Source: Methylotenera sp.
GTDB lineage: Bacteria; Pseudomonadota; Gammaproteobacteria; Burkholderiales; Methylophilaceae
DNA length: 16,217 bases
Reading direction: 5' to 3'
Assembly: GCA_013816325.1 (NCBI GenBank)
Contig: JACDEP010000033.1
Span: 1 to 16,217 of the forward strand
Shown: positions 1 to 8,061 of the stretch, piece after piece
Numbering within the stretch: the first letter of the stretch is position 1
Layout of the letters: each line of letters opens with the position of its first letter
Program-made: the position numbers and the translations under genes
Notes under the pieces: generated by a model
Seen by the model: only the letters and a program-made list of their open reading frames with translations
What the model was told of the DNA's origin: nothing
Databases searched by the model: none

Positions 1-1
1 A

Positions 2-1300
2 GTCAGTGGTAATAACACTGCAACTTATTTATATGCCTCTCAAATACTAATTCTTGAATTGGTAAAATTCATTTTTTACTTATTGGTACCAATAAAAAAT
101 GCTACGGTTTTTATCAGAGCACTGTTACGCAAGCTATGCAACACAAATGTGCCTCTTGTTTATCAACTCACCGTATTGTCTCTTGGTACGCAAACTAAAA
201 AAAATGATGCTTATTTTGTTCCTTTACTGGCATCGCTTGAATATGAAGTCAACTACATTAAAATTGTTGGTGGTTTGACCATTAAAAGTACTCATTACAG
301 TTTTGCGGAGTCAAGCCTAGAGTTAATGCAGCTTGCAAGCTTATTGCTAATGCTTGTAGTTTCACCCTTATTAAATATTTGGTATTTATTAGGCTCGGCT
401 CGTAAAATATTGCCAGCACGCCAAAAGTTTATTTATGTTTACTTAGGCCTAAAAGAAATTAATTCTGGGGCTGTATTTAGCAATAAAGTCATCACAGAAT
501 CCATTAGTGCATATATTAAAAAAAATCCATCTTTAACACTTTTATACCCCATGGAAGGCAGAAATTGGGAGAAGGTGATGCTAAGCGCTCTAAGCTTGGT
601 AAAAGGGCGCTCTATAGGCTATATACACGCGGCAATTACACCACGACACTTAAGTCTTACAAGTTCCCATTATTATCATCCAGAAGCACTGCCATCGCTT
701 ATCATTACGCCTAGCGAAATGGCTTATGCGCTAGTTAGCACTGCTTTTAATCAAGTAGAAGTAAAAAAAGGTTTTTTCTTGCGTGGTAGCAAGGCAACCC
801 ATTTGGGTAATAAATCTAGCACTACTTTACTTTTTGCGCTTACTGGTAATTTGCAAGAATCTAAACTCATTATGCAAGCTATTGCAAAAGCTAAAAGTGT
901 TAGCACTTATAATGTCTTGGTAAGACTTAATCCAAATACGTCTACATACAAGAGTTTAATTGAATTTGCTACTCACCTTAAACTTAATCTGTGGATAGAA
1001 AAAGATAATTTAATACCAACTATTTGTTTTTTTAGGTCATCTTCTGTAGCTATAGATTATTTAAAGCTAGATGTTTTACCTGTGTACTTGAGCTTAAATG
1101 AGATAATTAGCAGCAACATCTTTGCGCTTGATAATAAGTTTGAGTTTCAAAGCATTGAGGTTAACGAGCACTTTAATAACAAACTACAGATGTTGATTAA
1201 TGAAACGTTAACGCATCAATTTGATAACGGTGGAGAAGTTGCCAATTATTACTTAGACCAATGTTATGACTACACCCAGCTATCAAGACTGCTTAATTAA
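2..1300 (+). CDS. Probable surface-carbohydrate biosynthesis protein (glycosyltransferase-like), 5' partial
   Basis: The reading frame is open to the left edge. In-frame codons 2-58 read sensibly with no stop, so the TTG at 59 is an internal leucine and the true start lies outside the window. About 432 residues are visible. There is no clear N-terminal catalytic signature. Mid-protein there is a Y-P-x-E-G-x-x-W-E-K motif (nt 545-574) followed by G-Y-I-H (617-628). A C-terminal segment near nt 1020-1110 contains R-S-S-S-V-A and resembles the nucleotide-sugar site of GT-B-fold enzymes. These features recall TIGR04326-like surface carbohydrate biosynthesis proteins, but that match is from memory and tentative. 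A hydrophobic stretch near nt 330-390 may be a membrane-associated helix. It is followed 45 bases later by an acyltransferase and starts the visible glycan operon. A role in O-antigen or capsule assembly is inferred from context; the substrate is unknown. Confidence 0.6.
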   Translation, partial: VSGNNTATYLYASQILILELVKFIFYLLVPIKNATVFIRALLRKLCNTNVPLVYQLTVLSLGTQTKKNDAYFVPLLASLEYEVNYIKIVGGLTIKSTHYSFAESSLELMQLASLLLMLVVSPLLNIWYLLGSARKILPARQKFIYVYLGLKEINSGAVFSNKVITESISAYIKKNPSLTLLYPMEGRNWEKVMLSALSLVKGRSIGYIHAAITPRHLSLTSSHYYHPEALPSLIITPSEMAYALVSTAFNQVEVKKGFFLRGSKATHLGNKSSTTLLFALTGNLQESKLIMQAIAKAKSVSTYNVLVRLNPNTSTYKSLIEFATHLKLNLWIEKDNLIPTICFFRSSSVAIDYLKLDVLPVYLSLNEIISSNIFALDNKFEFQSIEVNEHFNNKLQMLINETLTHQFDNGGEVANYYLDQCYDYTQLSRLLN

Positions 1301-1345
1301 CTAAAAAGTTGGAAACTATATGGGTTTGTTTATTACGGGATAAAA

Positions 1346-1972
1346 ATGAGACTAATCAAATATGTAGTTAATCTTGTAAAACGCTCACCTGCTCCATCAT
1401 TTATTGTTGCAATATTTCTATCTCTAAGATGGAAATGTCGAGTTTCATTAGCCGCCCGTATTTTCTACCCTAGTAATATAGTCGTTGGTAAGGGATCGAG
1501 GATTGGAAGATGCCATATCATTGCAAATGGCACAGGGCTGACTATTGGATGCAATGTTTCAATTTCAGATAATGTGATTTTAGATGTACATCATGGGTCA
1601 ATTAATTTACATGACAATGTGGCTATTGGTCCATTTGTTGTTATGTACGGTGAAGGTGGGGTTTCTATTGGGGATTACACAATGATAGCTACTCACTCAA
1701 CAATCGTTGCCACTAGCCATGTTTTTGAATCCACTAGAATTCCAATGAAGCTGCAAGGTACAATAGCAAAGGGTATAGCCATCGCTGATGATGTTTGGAT
1801 TGGAGCGCATGCGGTAATTCAGGATGGCATATCAATAGATACTGGCGCAATAATTGGTAGTGGTTCTATAGTTACTCGTTCTGTCCCTGAGTATACAATT
1901 GTTGCTGGTGTACCAGCCAAAGTAATTCGTAGCCGCAAAGATGCTTGCGCTGTTGAAGCTACTGTTAAATAG
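1346..1972 (+). CDS. Left-handed beta-helix (hexapeptide repeat) acyltransferase, WbbJ/CatB-like
   Basis: This 208-residue protein is dominated by imperfect hexapeptide repeats ([LIV]-G-x-x-x-x) from about residue 43 to 190, the signature of trimeric left-handed beta-helix acyltransferases. The typical terminal coil V-x-G-V-P-A-K-V-I-R is present near residues 186-195. H117 and H125 sit in the loop between coils and are candidates for the catalytic histidine; I cannot choose between them. Enzymes of this family move acetyl (or another acyl group) from acyl-CoA to a sugar in the cytoplasm. Within this cluster the likely job is O- or N-acetylation of a glycan residue or nucleotide sugar (inference). 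The start is supported by GGGA (1337-1340), five bases upstream. A basic, hydrophobic N-terminal 30 residues could attach the protein to the membrane or to glycosyltransferases. The family is clear; the acceptor cannot be told. Confidence 0.85.
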   Translation: MRLIKYVVNLVKRSPAPSFIVAIFLSLRWKCRVSLAARIFYPSNIVVGKGSRIGRCHIIANGTGLTIGCNVSISDNVILDVHHGSINLHDNVAIGPFVVMYGEGGVSIGDYTMIATHSTIVATSHVFESTRIPMKLQGTIAKGIAIADDVWIGAHAVIQDGISIDTGAIIGSGSIVTRSVPEYTIVAGVPAKVIRSRKDACAVEATVK

Positions 1973-2002
1973 TTTTTGTAAATGAGATTTGAAAAGTTAA
2001 AA

Positions 2003-2680
2003 ATGATACGAGTCTTTATCGGATATGAACCAAAAGAAGAGGTTGCCTTTCATGTATTGGTAGCCTCTATTATGCGTAGAACTTCACAGCCAGTTCAAAT
2101 TATCCCTATTATGCTTAGTAGTTTGAGAGGTATATTTAATCGCGAGAGAAATCCTTTGCAGTCTACAGAATTTTCTTTCTCTCGATTTTTAACTCCTTAC
2201 CTGTCTGGGTATGAGGGCTGGTCCATTTTTATGGATTGCGATATGTTGATGCTAGATGATATTGCAAATCTATGGGTATTACGTGATGAAAAGTATGCGC
2301 TTATGTGTGTCCACCATGAGCATGTGCCTGCAGAAAAACTTAAATTTCTTAATCAAACACAAACCAAGTATGAGAGAAAAAATTGGTCAAGTGTCATGCT
2401 AATGAATAATGCGCAATGTAAAGCGTTAACACCTCATTATGTTGAAAATGCTACAGGGCTAGACTTGCATAGATTCAAATGGTTACAAGATGAACAAATA
2501 GGTGAAATTCCAGGCCGTTGGAATCACTTGGTAGATTACGATACTCCACTACCTTTAGACGAACTTTCAAATATACATTTTACTGAGGGTGGGCCGTATT
2601 TTGCACAATATGCAAATTGTGGATACTCAGAACAGTGGCTTTCTGAGTACCGTGAGATGATAAAACCTTTAAGTATTTGA
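2003..2680 (+). CDS. GT8-like glycosyltransferase
   Basis: The protein opens with M-I-R-V-F-I-G-Y-E, then has W-S-I-F-M-D-C-D-M-L, where D78-C-D80 is a D-x-D metal/nucleotide-sugar motif. A later W-L-Q-D-E-Q-I-G-E-I-P segment is followed by H-F-T-E-G-G-P. This pattern matches GT-A-fold, GT8-like sugar transferases that use UDP-sugars. I chose the ATG at 2003 (225 aa). The ATG at 1982 would add seven residues (M-R-F-E-K-L-K), but it has no Shine-Dalgarno sequence, and related proteins, as I recall them, begin at M-I-R-V-F. The weak GAAAAG at 1991-1996 would serve 2003. No membrane segment is visible, so it should act in the cytoplasm on a lipid-linked glycan. The gene lies between an acyltransferase and a methyltransferase, as expected for an O-antigen or capsule operon. 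Donor sugar and linkage are unknown. Confidence 0.75.
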   Translation: MIRVFIGYEPKEEVAFHVLVASIMRRTSQPVQIIPIMLSSLRGIFNRERNPLQSTEFSFSRFLTPYLSGYEGWSIFMDCDMLMLDDIANLWVLRDEKYALMCVHHEHVPAEKLKFLNQTQTKYERKNWSSVMLMNNAQCKALTPHYVENATGLDLHRFKWLQDEQIGEIPGRWNHLVDYDTPLPLDELSNIHFTEGGPYFAQYANCGYSEQWLSEYREMIKPLSI

Positions 2681-2711
2681 TTATGCTAATTTTTTATAGA
2701 AACAACAATAA

Positions 2712-3437
2712 ATGACAGATAACAAAGTAAAGCTATTCTTTAATAAGTTAGATTATCTTAAAAATAGCAGTGACCGCATTGTAGTAAGGTCTAACGTAGT
2801 GAAGCAATTTTTAGGTGATGTTAAACATGTGAATATCTTAGACATTGGTTGTGGTGATGGTAGTTTATCTTTGCCACTACTTAACCTTTCTAACATCATT
2901 ACTTTCGTTGATATCTCTGACAAGATGTTAGAGCAAGTAAAAAGGCAAGTTCCGGAGCAATTGCTATCTAATACTACATTTATTAATGACTCTTTTGATG
3001 CAATCAATGACATTAATCAGTTTGATATAATAATCTGTGTTGGAGTAATTGCGCATGTGCCAGTGGTTGATGAACTGTTCAAAAAAATTGCTACTGTATT
3101 AAAATCCAATGGTTTACTTATTTTAGAAACAACTCCCAATCCATACCCAATAGGTAAGTTGTTGCTCCCTTATTACTATATTAGGGGCTTGGTTTTGGGT
3201 GGGACGCCAAAATACAATAAAAATAGGCTTAAAATAAATGCTCTTTTAAGCTATACAAAATCTATGGGTTTGCAGCAATTGTCGTCTGTTAGGTATAGCT
3301 TTCCTTTGCCCGGAATGTCACATTGGCCTCAATCGTTAAAATTGCGCTACACCTTGTTTACACTTAATAATAAATTCATGTCTCGCTTAGGGACAGAGTA
3401 CATTATGCTTTTTAGAAAAGATGAAACAGCCAAATGA
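2712..3437 (+). CDS. Class I SAM-dependent methyltransferase
   Basis: This 241-residue protein carries the SAM-binding motif I as I-L-D-I-G-C-G-D-G (D44 to G50). It then has F-V-D-I-S at the end of strand beta2, whose acidic residue binds the ribose, and the post-I region M-L-E-Q-V. A later I-I-C-V-G-V-I-A-H-V segment matches motif II of UbiG/UbiE-type methyltransferases. It is soluble except for a moderately hydrophobic stretch around residues 145-160. The acceptor cannot be read from sequence. Its position between glycosyltransferases and beside a TylF-type O-methyltransferase suggests that it methylates a sugar of the surface glycan (inference). The start ATG follows a 31-base AT-rich gap with only a weak ribosome-binding site. 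Its stop overlaps the next gene's start in an ATGA, so translation of the two is probably coupled. Confidence 0.85.
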   Translation: MTDNKVKLFFNKLDYLKNSSDRIVVRSNVVKQFLGDVKHVNILDIGCGDGSLSLPLLNLSNIITFVDISDKMLEQVKRQVPEQLLSNTTFINDSFDAINDINQFDIIICVGVIAHVPVVDELFKKIATVLKSNGLLILETTPNPYPIGKLLLPYYYIRGLVLGGTPKYNKNRLKINALLSYTKSMGLQQLSSVRYSFPLPGMSHWPQSLKLRYTLFTLNNKFMSRLGTEYIMLFRKDETAK

Positions 3438-4228
3438 AGCATTTTATAAAAACAATCATCACGAAATTAGGCGATATATTAGGCCTATCAATTCACATAC
3501 AAATTAAGCGTGATAGAAAATCAGACTTTGTATTGGTTGATAAATTCGTGTTTTCGCCATTTCTAAATAATGAAATGGAATCTCAACTCTATAAAGAAGC
3601 TATGCATAAATCAGACGCTACTTGGAGTGATAATTTCTATAAACAATGCCGTTATTACAGCTTGAGTCAATTAGCTGAAGTTGCAGCTAAACGATTCCCA
3701 GATGCTGATATTGCTGAATGTGGCGTATGGAAAGGACATTCAGCTTGGATGATTGCTAAAATATTCTCTCAAAATAATTTCAAAGGCCATTTTCATATTT
3801 TTGATAGTTTTGAAGGAGGCCTGTCGGATAAAGTGGCTAAAGATAAAAACTTGGTGCGCGATATGACAGACGGGGAAGTTAAAAACGAGAAAGAGATTTT
3901 TTCCTCCCGTGAAAATCAAGTTGCAAAAGTACTTTCAGATTTCAGTTTTGTCAAATTATATTCGGGCTGGATTCCAGTAAGGTTTCCAGAAATATCTGAT
4001 AAAGAGTTCTCATTTGTGCACATTGATGTCGATCTATACGAACCTACACTTAGTAGCTTAGCGTTCTTTTGGCCTCGATTAGCAAATGGTGGTTTTATTG
4101 TTGTTGATGATTATGGATCTTCACAGTTTCCTGGCGCTACAACTGCTACGGACGAGTTTTTAGCTAAGAATAAAGCTAGCTTTTTCTATAAAGTGCCTAT
4201 GGGTGCCTGTTTTATAGTTAAGCCATAA
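3434..4228 (+). CDS. TylF/MycF-family sugar O-methyltransferase
   Basis: This 264-residue protein matches the TylF (macrocin O-methyltransferase) family. It has A-E-C-G-V-W-K-G at residues 94-101 (SAM-binding loop), F-D-S-F-E-G shortly after, H-I-D-V-D-L-Y at 196-202 and V-V-D-D-Y-G with D225-D226. In MycF and TylF, aspartates at the equivalent of D198, D225 and D226 bind the Mg2+ that positions the sugar hydroxyls. TylF enzymes methylate macrolide deoxysugars. Homologues inside polysaccharide clusters are taken to methylate hydroxyls of glycan sugars, sometimes as a non-reducing-end cap. Which hydroxyl is modified is unknown. The ATG overlaps the preceding stop (ATGA at 3434-3437) and the next gene begins seven bases after this stop, so it sits inside a coupled operon. 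The domain is complete and nothing looks broken. Confidence 0.88.
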   Translation: MKHFIKTIITKLGDILGLSIHIQIKRDRKSDFVLVDKFVFSPFLNNEMESQLYKEAMHKSDATWSDNFYKQCRYYSLSQLAEVAAKRFPDADIAECGVWKGHSAWMIAKIFSQNNFKGHFHIFDSFEGGLSDKVAKDKNLVRDMTDGEVKNEKEIFSSRENQVAKVLSDFSFVKLYSGWIPVRFPEISDKEFSFVHIDVDLYEPTLSSLAFFWPRLANGGFIVVDDYGSSQFPGATTATDEFLAKNKASFFYKVPMGACFIVKP

Positions 4229-4234
4229 AAATTT

Positions 4235-7135
4235 ATGCAGTCAAAAAAAAGTATTTTCATTCTTTGGGTAATATTTTTTTGCTATGCATTGTGTATAGCA
4301 TTGATTTTTCAGAAATTACTGCTTCCTTTAATTCCATCGCTAAATGCAAAAGGGGGGTTGTTGCCTAATGATGTTACCTATTTTGATTCGGTAGCTAAGT
4401 TACTTTCAGATCAAATTAGATCAAGCGGATGGGGTGTTTGGAAGCTTTACCCTGCAAATGGTGTACCAGGTATCGTTGGAATATTAGGCGCCCTTTATTA
4501 TCTCTTTGGGTATGATCCTGCACTTATTCTTCCGCTCAATGCAGCAATACATGCTTTGAGCAGTGTCATGATTTTTTTAATCATTCAACAGCTAACAGAA
4601 AACAAGCGAGCTGCAGTTTGGTCAGGTTTAGTTGTCTCTACACTTTTTATAATATATCCCTCTGCATTGAGCTGGTATGGGCAAATTCATAAGGACACCT
4701 ACTCAATTGCGGGGATACTGCTAATTCTATTTGTATGGGTAAAAACGTTTAATCTAGGTCATGACTTACAAAGTAAAAAGCAATTCGTTTGGCTGATATT
4801 TGGAAATTTTCTTGGAATTCTTCTTATCTTGTTAGTTAGGCCTTTTTTATTAAAACTTTTATTAGTGCCGGCATTTGTTTTTCTAGTTACATTATGGTTA
4901 AGATCAAATGCTCGTAGCCTATTTAAACAATATTCATTTTATTTTTTCTTGAGTGTTATTTTTTCATTAATATTAAGTACTTCTTCATTAAGTCTATTAA
5001 GTAAAGAAGGATATATTCCTAATGGAGAAGGTTACAGTAATTGGGAACCTAGCAATGATAAATTAAGCAATGGGAAATTAAGCAATGGGAAATTATGGGA
5101 GTGGGAAAATTCTGCTTTATTGCCTGATGTAGTTGAAAACTATATTGAAACAGCTGCCAAAACTAGAGTGGGGCTGATTGATTATGGGGTGAGTCTTAGT
5201 GCGAAGTCTATGATAGATACTAATAAAGCTCCCTCAAATATTTATGACGTATTGCGCTATTTACCCAGAGCTTTTCAAATCTCATTATTAGCGCCTTTTC
5301 CAAATACTTGGTTTGTAGAAAAAGGTATTACCAGATTAGTAGTTGCAGCGGAGATGAGCATTTATTACTTATTTATACCCGGGTTATTTTTTCTCTTTGT
5401 ATACAATCGTAAACCAGCAGTATTTTTAACATTATTCTATGCAACTTTTTTCTTGCTAGTTTACGGGTTTACGCAAGCGAATTTGGGGACATTATATAGA
5501 TATAGATATGGATATTTTTTCATTGTATTTGCACTTTCTGGATTGGGCTGGGCGCTTTTTTTAGATAAACGCGGATTTTTGAAAAAAATTGAGCTTTCAT
5601 TTAAAACAGACCATCATCTTTTGCAAAATTTCACAAAAAAAATTAATGAGCAACCCGTTGTCGCGCGAAAAAAAGTAATAAATGATAGTGTTTCCGTGAT
5701 GTTGTTTACATTCCTATTGTTTCTAGGGTTTTTTATCAGGGACATGATGATGGCAAAGTCATTTGGAATGGGTCATTTATTAGATAGTTTTTTTATTGCG
5801 TTACTGATTCCAATGTTCTTTGTTACAGTGGTCTGCATCCCGTTGGGAAGTGCATTTATCCCTATATTTTCTGAATTCATTCAAAAAGAAAAGGATATTA
5901 GCCAAGTCAACAAGCTGGTAGCTAGTATTTCTGGATATTCTTTGACTGTTCTGATTTGCATTTGCACTGTAATTTTCTTATGTGGTTCCCAGATTCTGTC
6001 TGGCTTATATATAGTTAATAAGAAAACTGATGTGATGCAAGTTTTGACTTTATTGAATATTGGCTTATTTATTTTATTTTTTAGTGGTTTTGTCATTATA
6101 GGGAATGCGATATTAACTATTAAAGGTAATGCTATTTACTCTAGTGTTGCTCAACTAATCGTTCCAATTTTATCTATTGCTGTTATCTACATACTTGGCA
6201 ATAGCTTAGGAGTTTTACCGATGATGTGGGCTATTGTGATAGGGCAATTTATTAATTTGATGCTAGTAGAATCAAAATTAAGGAAATATCAGATTTCACT
6301 CTGGCCCTCTTTGAGAAAAATAGACACTGGCATTGCAATCGCTTTTTTTAAACAATATTTACCCCTCATTGGAGCTGCTTTTTTTGTTGCGGCAGCAACC
6401 ACAGCTAGCACAATACTAGCTATTTATTTGCCTGAAGGTGCCGTTTCTGCATTTAATTTAGGCAATAAAGTGGTTCTTTTTTTAATTGGAATATTAGGAG
6501 CGGGAGTTTCATCTGTAATGCTTCCATATTTTTCTCGTTTGATATCAAGCAACAAAATGCTAGAAGCAAAACATGAGTTGTCAATTTTTGTGTTGCTAGG
6601 AACGCTTCTTTCAATACCATTTACTATGATTATTTTTGTTTGGAGTTACCCGATAGCATATTTTATATTCTCTGGAGGAGCATCAATGGAAGGACAAGTG
6701 CTATTGGTCTCAAGAGTAATGCAATATGCGGTAATACAAATACCATTTTTTATTTGTAGCATTTTATTGTTGAAATTTGCTACCGCATCAAAACAGACAG
6801 TCTCCGTTTTGGCAGTGGCATTAGTGGGGCTCATAATTAATGTGGGTGCAAGTTATATACTAATGCAAAGGATAGGCGTTGGGGGAATCGCGTTAGGCTC
6901 CACTATATCCACAATAATATCAACTATAGCTATACTGCTTATACTATTTAAATCAGGGTATATTTTTGGTTTTGATCTTTTAGTTGTTTCACTCAACTGG
7001 CTCTTATTTATTACACTTGTTATTACTGCTCACTTTCATAGTTATGCCGGCTCATTATTTATATCACTAACATATTTATTATTATTAATTGCTTATTTAA
7101 AATCAATTTATATTGAAACACAGTTAGTGTCATGA
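4235..7135 (+). CDS. Fusion membrane protein: GT-C-like glycosyltransferase domain joined to MurJ/MviN-like flippase domain
   Basis: One uninterrupted 966-codon frame encodes two membrane modules. Residues 1 to about 435 resemble GT-C (PMT/GT39-like) transferases. There is a first membrane helix, a loop with acidic residues in N-D-V-T-Y-F-D-S (candidate catalytic or metal site), several more helices, a large hydrophilic loop around residues 260-335 with a five-residue repeat, and a final pair of helices preceded by L-Y-R-Y-R-Y. A charged linker (about 436-482) leads into a MurJ/MviN module of normal length. Its first helices read L-G-F-F-I-R502-D, F-G-M-G, D517-S-F-F-I-A, then P-L-G-S-A-F-I-P. 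MurJ-type proteins flip undecaprenyl-diphosphate-linked glycans to the periplasm; GT-C enzymes act there with polyprenyl-phosphate sugars. The fusion may therefore couple flipping to periplasmic glycosylation (inference). The ATG lacks a clear Shine-Dalgarno and lies seven bases after the upstream stop. The N-terminal half could instead be a polymerase- or ligase-like protein. Confidence 0.82.
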   Translation: MQSKKSIFILWVIFFCYALCIALIFQKLLLPLIPSLNAKGGLLPNDVTYFDSVAKLLSDQIRSSGWGVWKLYPANGVPGIVGILGALYYLFGYDPALILPLNAAIHALSSVMIFLIIQQLTENKRAAVWSGLVVSTLFIIYPSALSWYGQIHKDTYSIAGILLILFVWVKTFNLGHDLQSKKQFVWLIFGNFLGILLILLVRPFLLKLLLVPAFVFLVTLWLRSNARSLFKQYSFYFFLSVIFSLILSTSSLSLLSKEGYIPNGEGYSNWEPSNDKLSNGKLSNGKLWEWENSALLPDVVENYIETAAKTRVGLIDYGVSLSAKSMIDTNKAPSNIYDVLRYLPRAFQISLLAPFPNTWFVEKGITRLVVAAEMSIYYLFIPGLFFLFVYNRKPAVFLTLFYATFFLLVYGFTQANLGTLYRYRYGYFFIVFALSGLGWALFLDKRGFLKKIELSFKTDHHLLQNFTKKINEQPVVARKKVINDSVSVMLFTFLLFLGFFIRDMMMAKSFGMGHLLDSFFIALLIPMFFVTVVCIPLGSAFIPIFSEFIQKEKDISQVNKLVASISGYSLTVLICICTVIFLCGSQILSGLYIVNKKTDVMQVLTLLNIGLFILFFSGFVIIGNAILTIKGNAIYSSVAQLIVPILSIAVIYILGNSLGVLPMMWAIVIGQFINLMLVESKLRKYQISLWPSLRKIDTGIAIAFFKQYLPLIGAAFFVAAATTASTILAIYLPEGAVSAFNLGNKVVLFLIGILGAGVSSVMLPYFSRLISSNKMLEAKHELSIFVLLGTLLSIPFTMIIFVWSYPIAYFIFSGGASMEGQVLLVSRVMQYAVIQIPFFICSILLLKFATASKQTVSVLAVALVGLIINVGASYILMQRIGVGGIALGSTISTIISTIAILLILFKSGYIFGFDLLVVSLNWLLFITLVITAHFHSYAGSLFISLTYLLLLIAYLKSIYIETQLVS
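5051..5095 (+). repeat. 15-bp in-frame tandem repeat, three copies
   Basis: Three head-to-tail copies of the unit AGCAATGGGAAATTA lie at 5051-5065, 5066-5080 and 5081-5095. The last two are identical, and the first differs only in reading GATA where they read GGGA. They encode S-N-D-K-L, S-N-G-K-L, S-N-G-K-L (residues 273-287) in the large hydrophilic loop of the GT-C-like half of the fusion protein. The unit is a multiple of three, so copy-number change would alter loop length without a frameshift. Confidence 0.9.
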
Positions 7136-8055
7136 ATCACAATACAATTTCTATTAGTGCGGTGATACCAACTAAAAATCGGCATGATGATTTACTAAAA
7201 GCTGTGATGTCAGTTCTTAGCCAAACCACTATGCCGAATAGCTTAGTCATCGTAGATCAAAGCACTTCAAATAACTCTCAAGAAATAATAGAGCAGCTTT
7301 TTAAAAACTCTAAAACTAAACTTATATATATATATGATGAAAATATAGCAGGCTTAGTGCATGCTAAAAAAGTGGGGGTAAATAATAGCGACGCAAATAT
7401 TGTTTCTTTTCTTGAAGACGATGTAGTGTTAGAAGCTAATTACATTGAAAAAATTATTGAAGGATTTGTCCTCAAAGAAGAAATGATGGGTTGTTGTGGT
7501 GTGATTACGAATCTACCTAAATTGCCTCGTTTCTATGAGATTTTTTTTCATATCTTTCATAGGGGTATTTTTTATGATAAAAGAGTGGGTATTCACGGCT
7601 ATACAAATAAATACCCTGAACAGCTAATACAAAGCACTTTTTTAAGTGGTGGAACTTCTGCTTTCAAAAGAGAGGTTTTTGAAATGGTGCCTTTTGACAT
7701 ATTAAACGGATTTTTTATGTTGGAAGACATAGACTTTTCGACTAGGGCAAATATTTTTTATGGGAGCAACTTTTATATTAATACAAGCGCTAAGTTGGCT
7801 CACTATATGTCGCCTCAGAATCGCGAATTATTTGCTCATAGATACCATAGAAAAACTAAAGAATTTTTTCTTTTTCATAAGAAAAACTCTTTGGGATTGC
7901 TGAGTCATCTTCATTTTATTTGGCTATTATTTGGTTTATCACTAGAGGCTTTATATAAGTCTATACAAATAAAAAAAGTCTCTCCATTATCTGGTTTTAT
8001 GTCAGGTGTGCTGGAAGGTGCCAACTCTAAAGTCATTAATGATTACGCTAAGTGA
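7132..8055 (+). CDS. Family 2 glycosyltransferase (GT-A fold)
   Basis: The N-terminus has the GT2 pattern: S-A-V-I-P-T-K-N-R, then S-V-L-S-Q-T-T and V-I-V-D-Q-S-T, with the first aspartate of the nucleotide-sugar pocket. The metal-binding D-x-D region is represented by F-L-E-D96-D97-V. A G-G-T-S-A-F-K acceptor-side segment and M-L-E198-D199-I-D-F follow, the latter resembling the catalytic E-D motif of the family. The length (307 aa) is normal for a single GT2 domain. The last 70 residues include a hydrophobic stretch (about 262-278) that may attach it to the membrane. The ATG overlaps the stop of the fusion gene (ATGA at 7132-7135), which suggests coupled expression. It should transfer a sugar from a nucleotide donor to the growing lipid-linked glycan on the cytoplasmic face. 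Donor and linkage are unknown. Confidence 0.87.
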   Translation: MNHNTISISAVIPTKNRHDDLLKAVMSVLSQTTMPNSLVIVDQSTSNNSQEIIEQLFKNSKTKLIYIYDENIAGLVHAKKVGVNNSDANIVSFLEDDVVLEANYIEKIIEGFVLKEEMMGCCGVITNLPKLPRFYEIFFHIFHRGIFYDKRVGIHGYTNKYPEQLIQSTFLSGGTSAFKREVFEMVPFDILNGFFMLEDIDFSTRANIFYGSNFYINTSAKLAHYMSPQNRELFAHRYHRKTKEFFLFHKKNSLGLLSHLHFIWLLFGLSLEALYKSIQIKKVSPLSGFMSGVLEGANSKVINDYAK

Positions 8056-8061
8056 TATAAA

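Noticed and set aside
59..61. TTG at 59 as the true start of the first gene.
   Set aside because: The frame stays open and protein-like to the window edge with no Shine-Dalgarno before the TTG, so the gene is 5' truncated by the window.
1982..2002. ATG at 1982 as the start of the GT8-like gene.
   Set aside because: No ribosome-binding site precedes it and the extra seven residues are not part of the typical N-terminus; the ATG at 2003 fits better.
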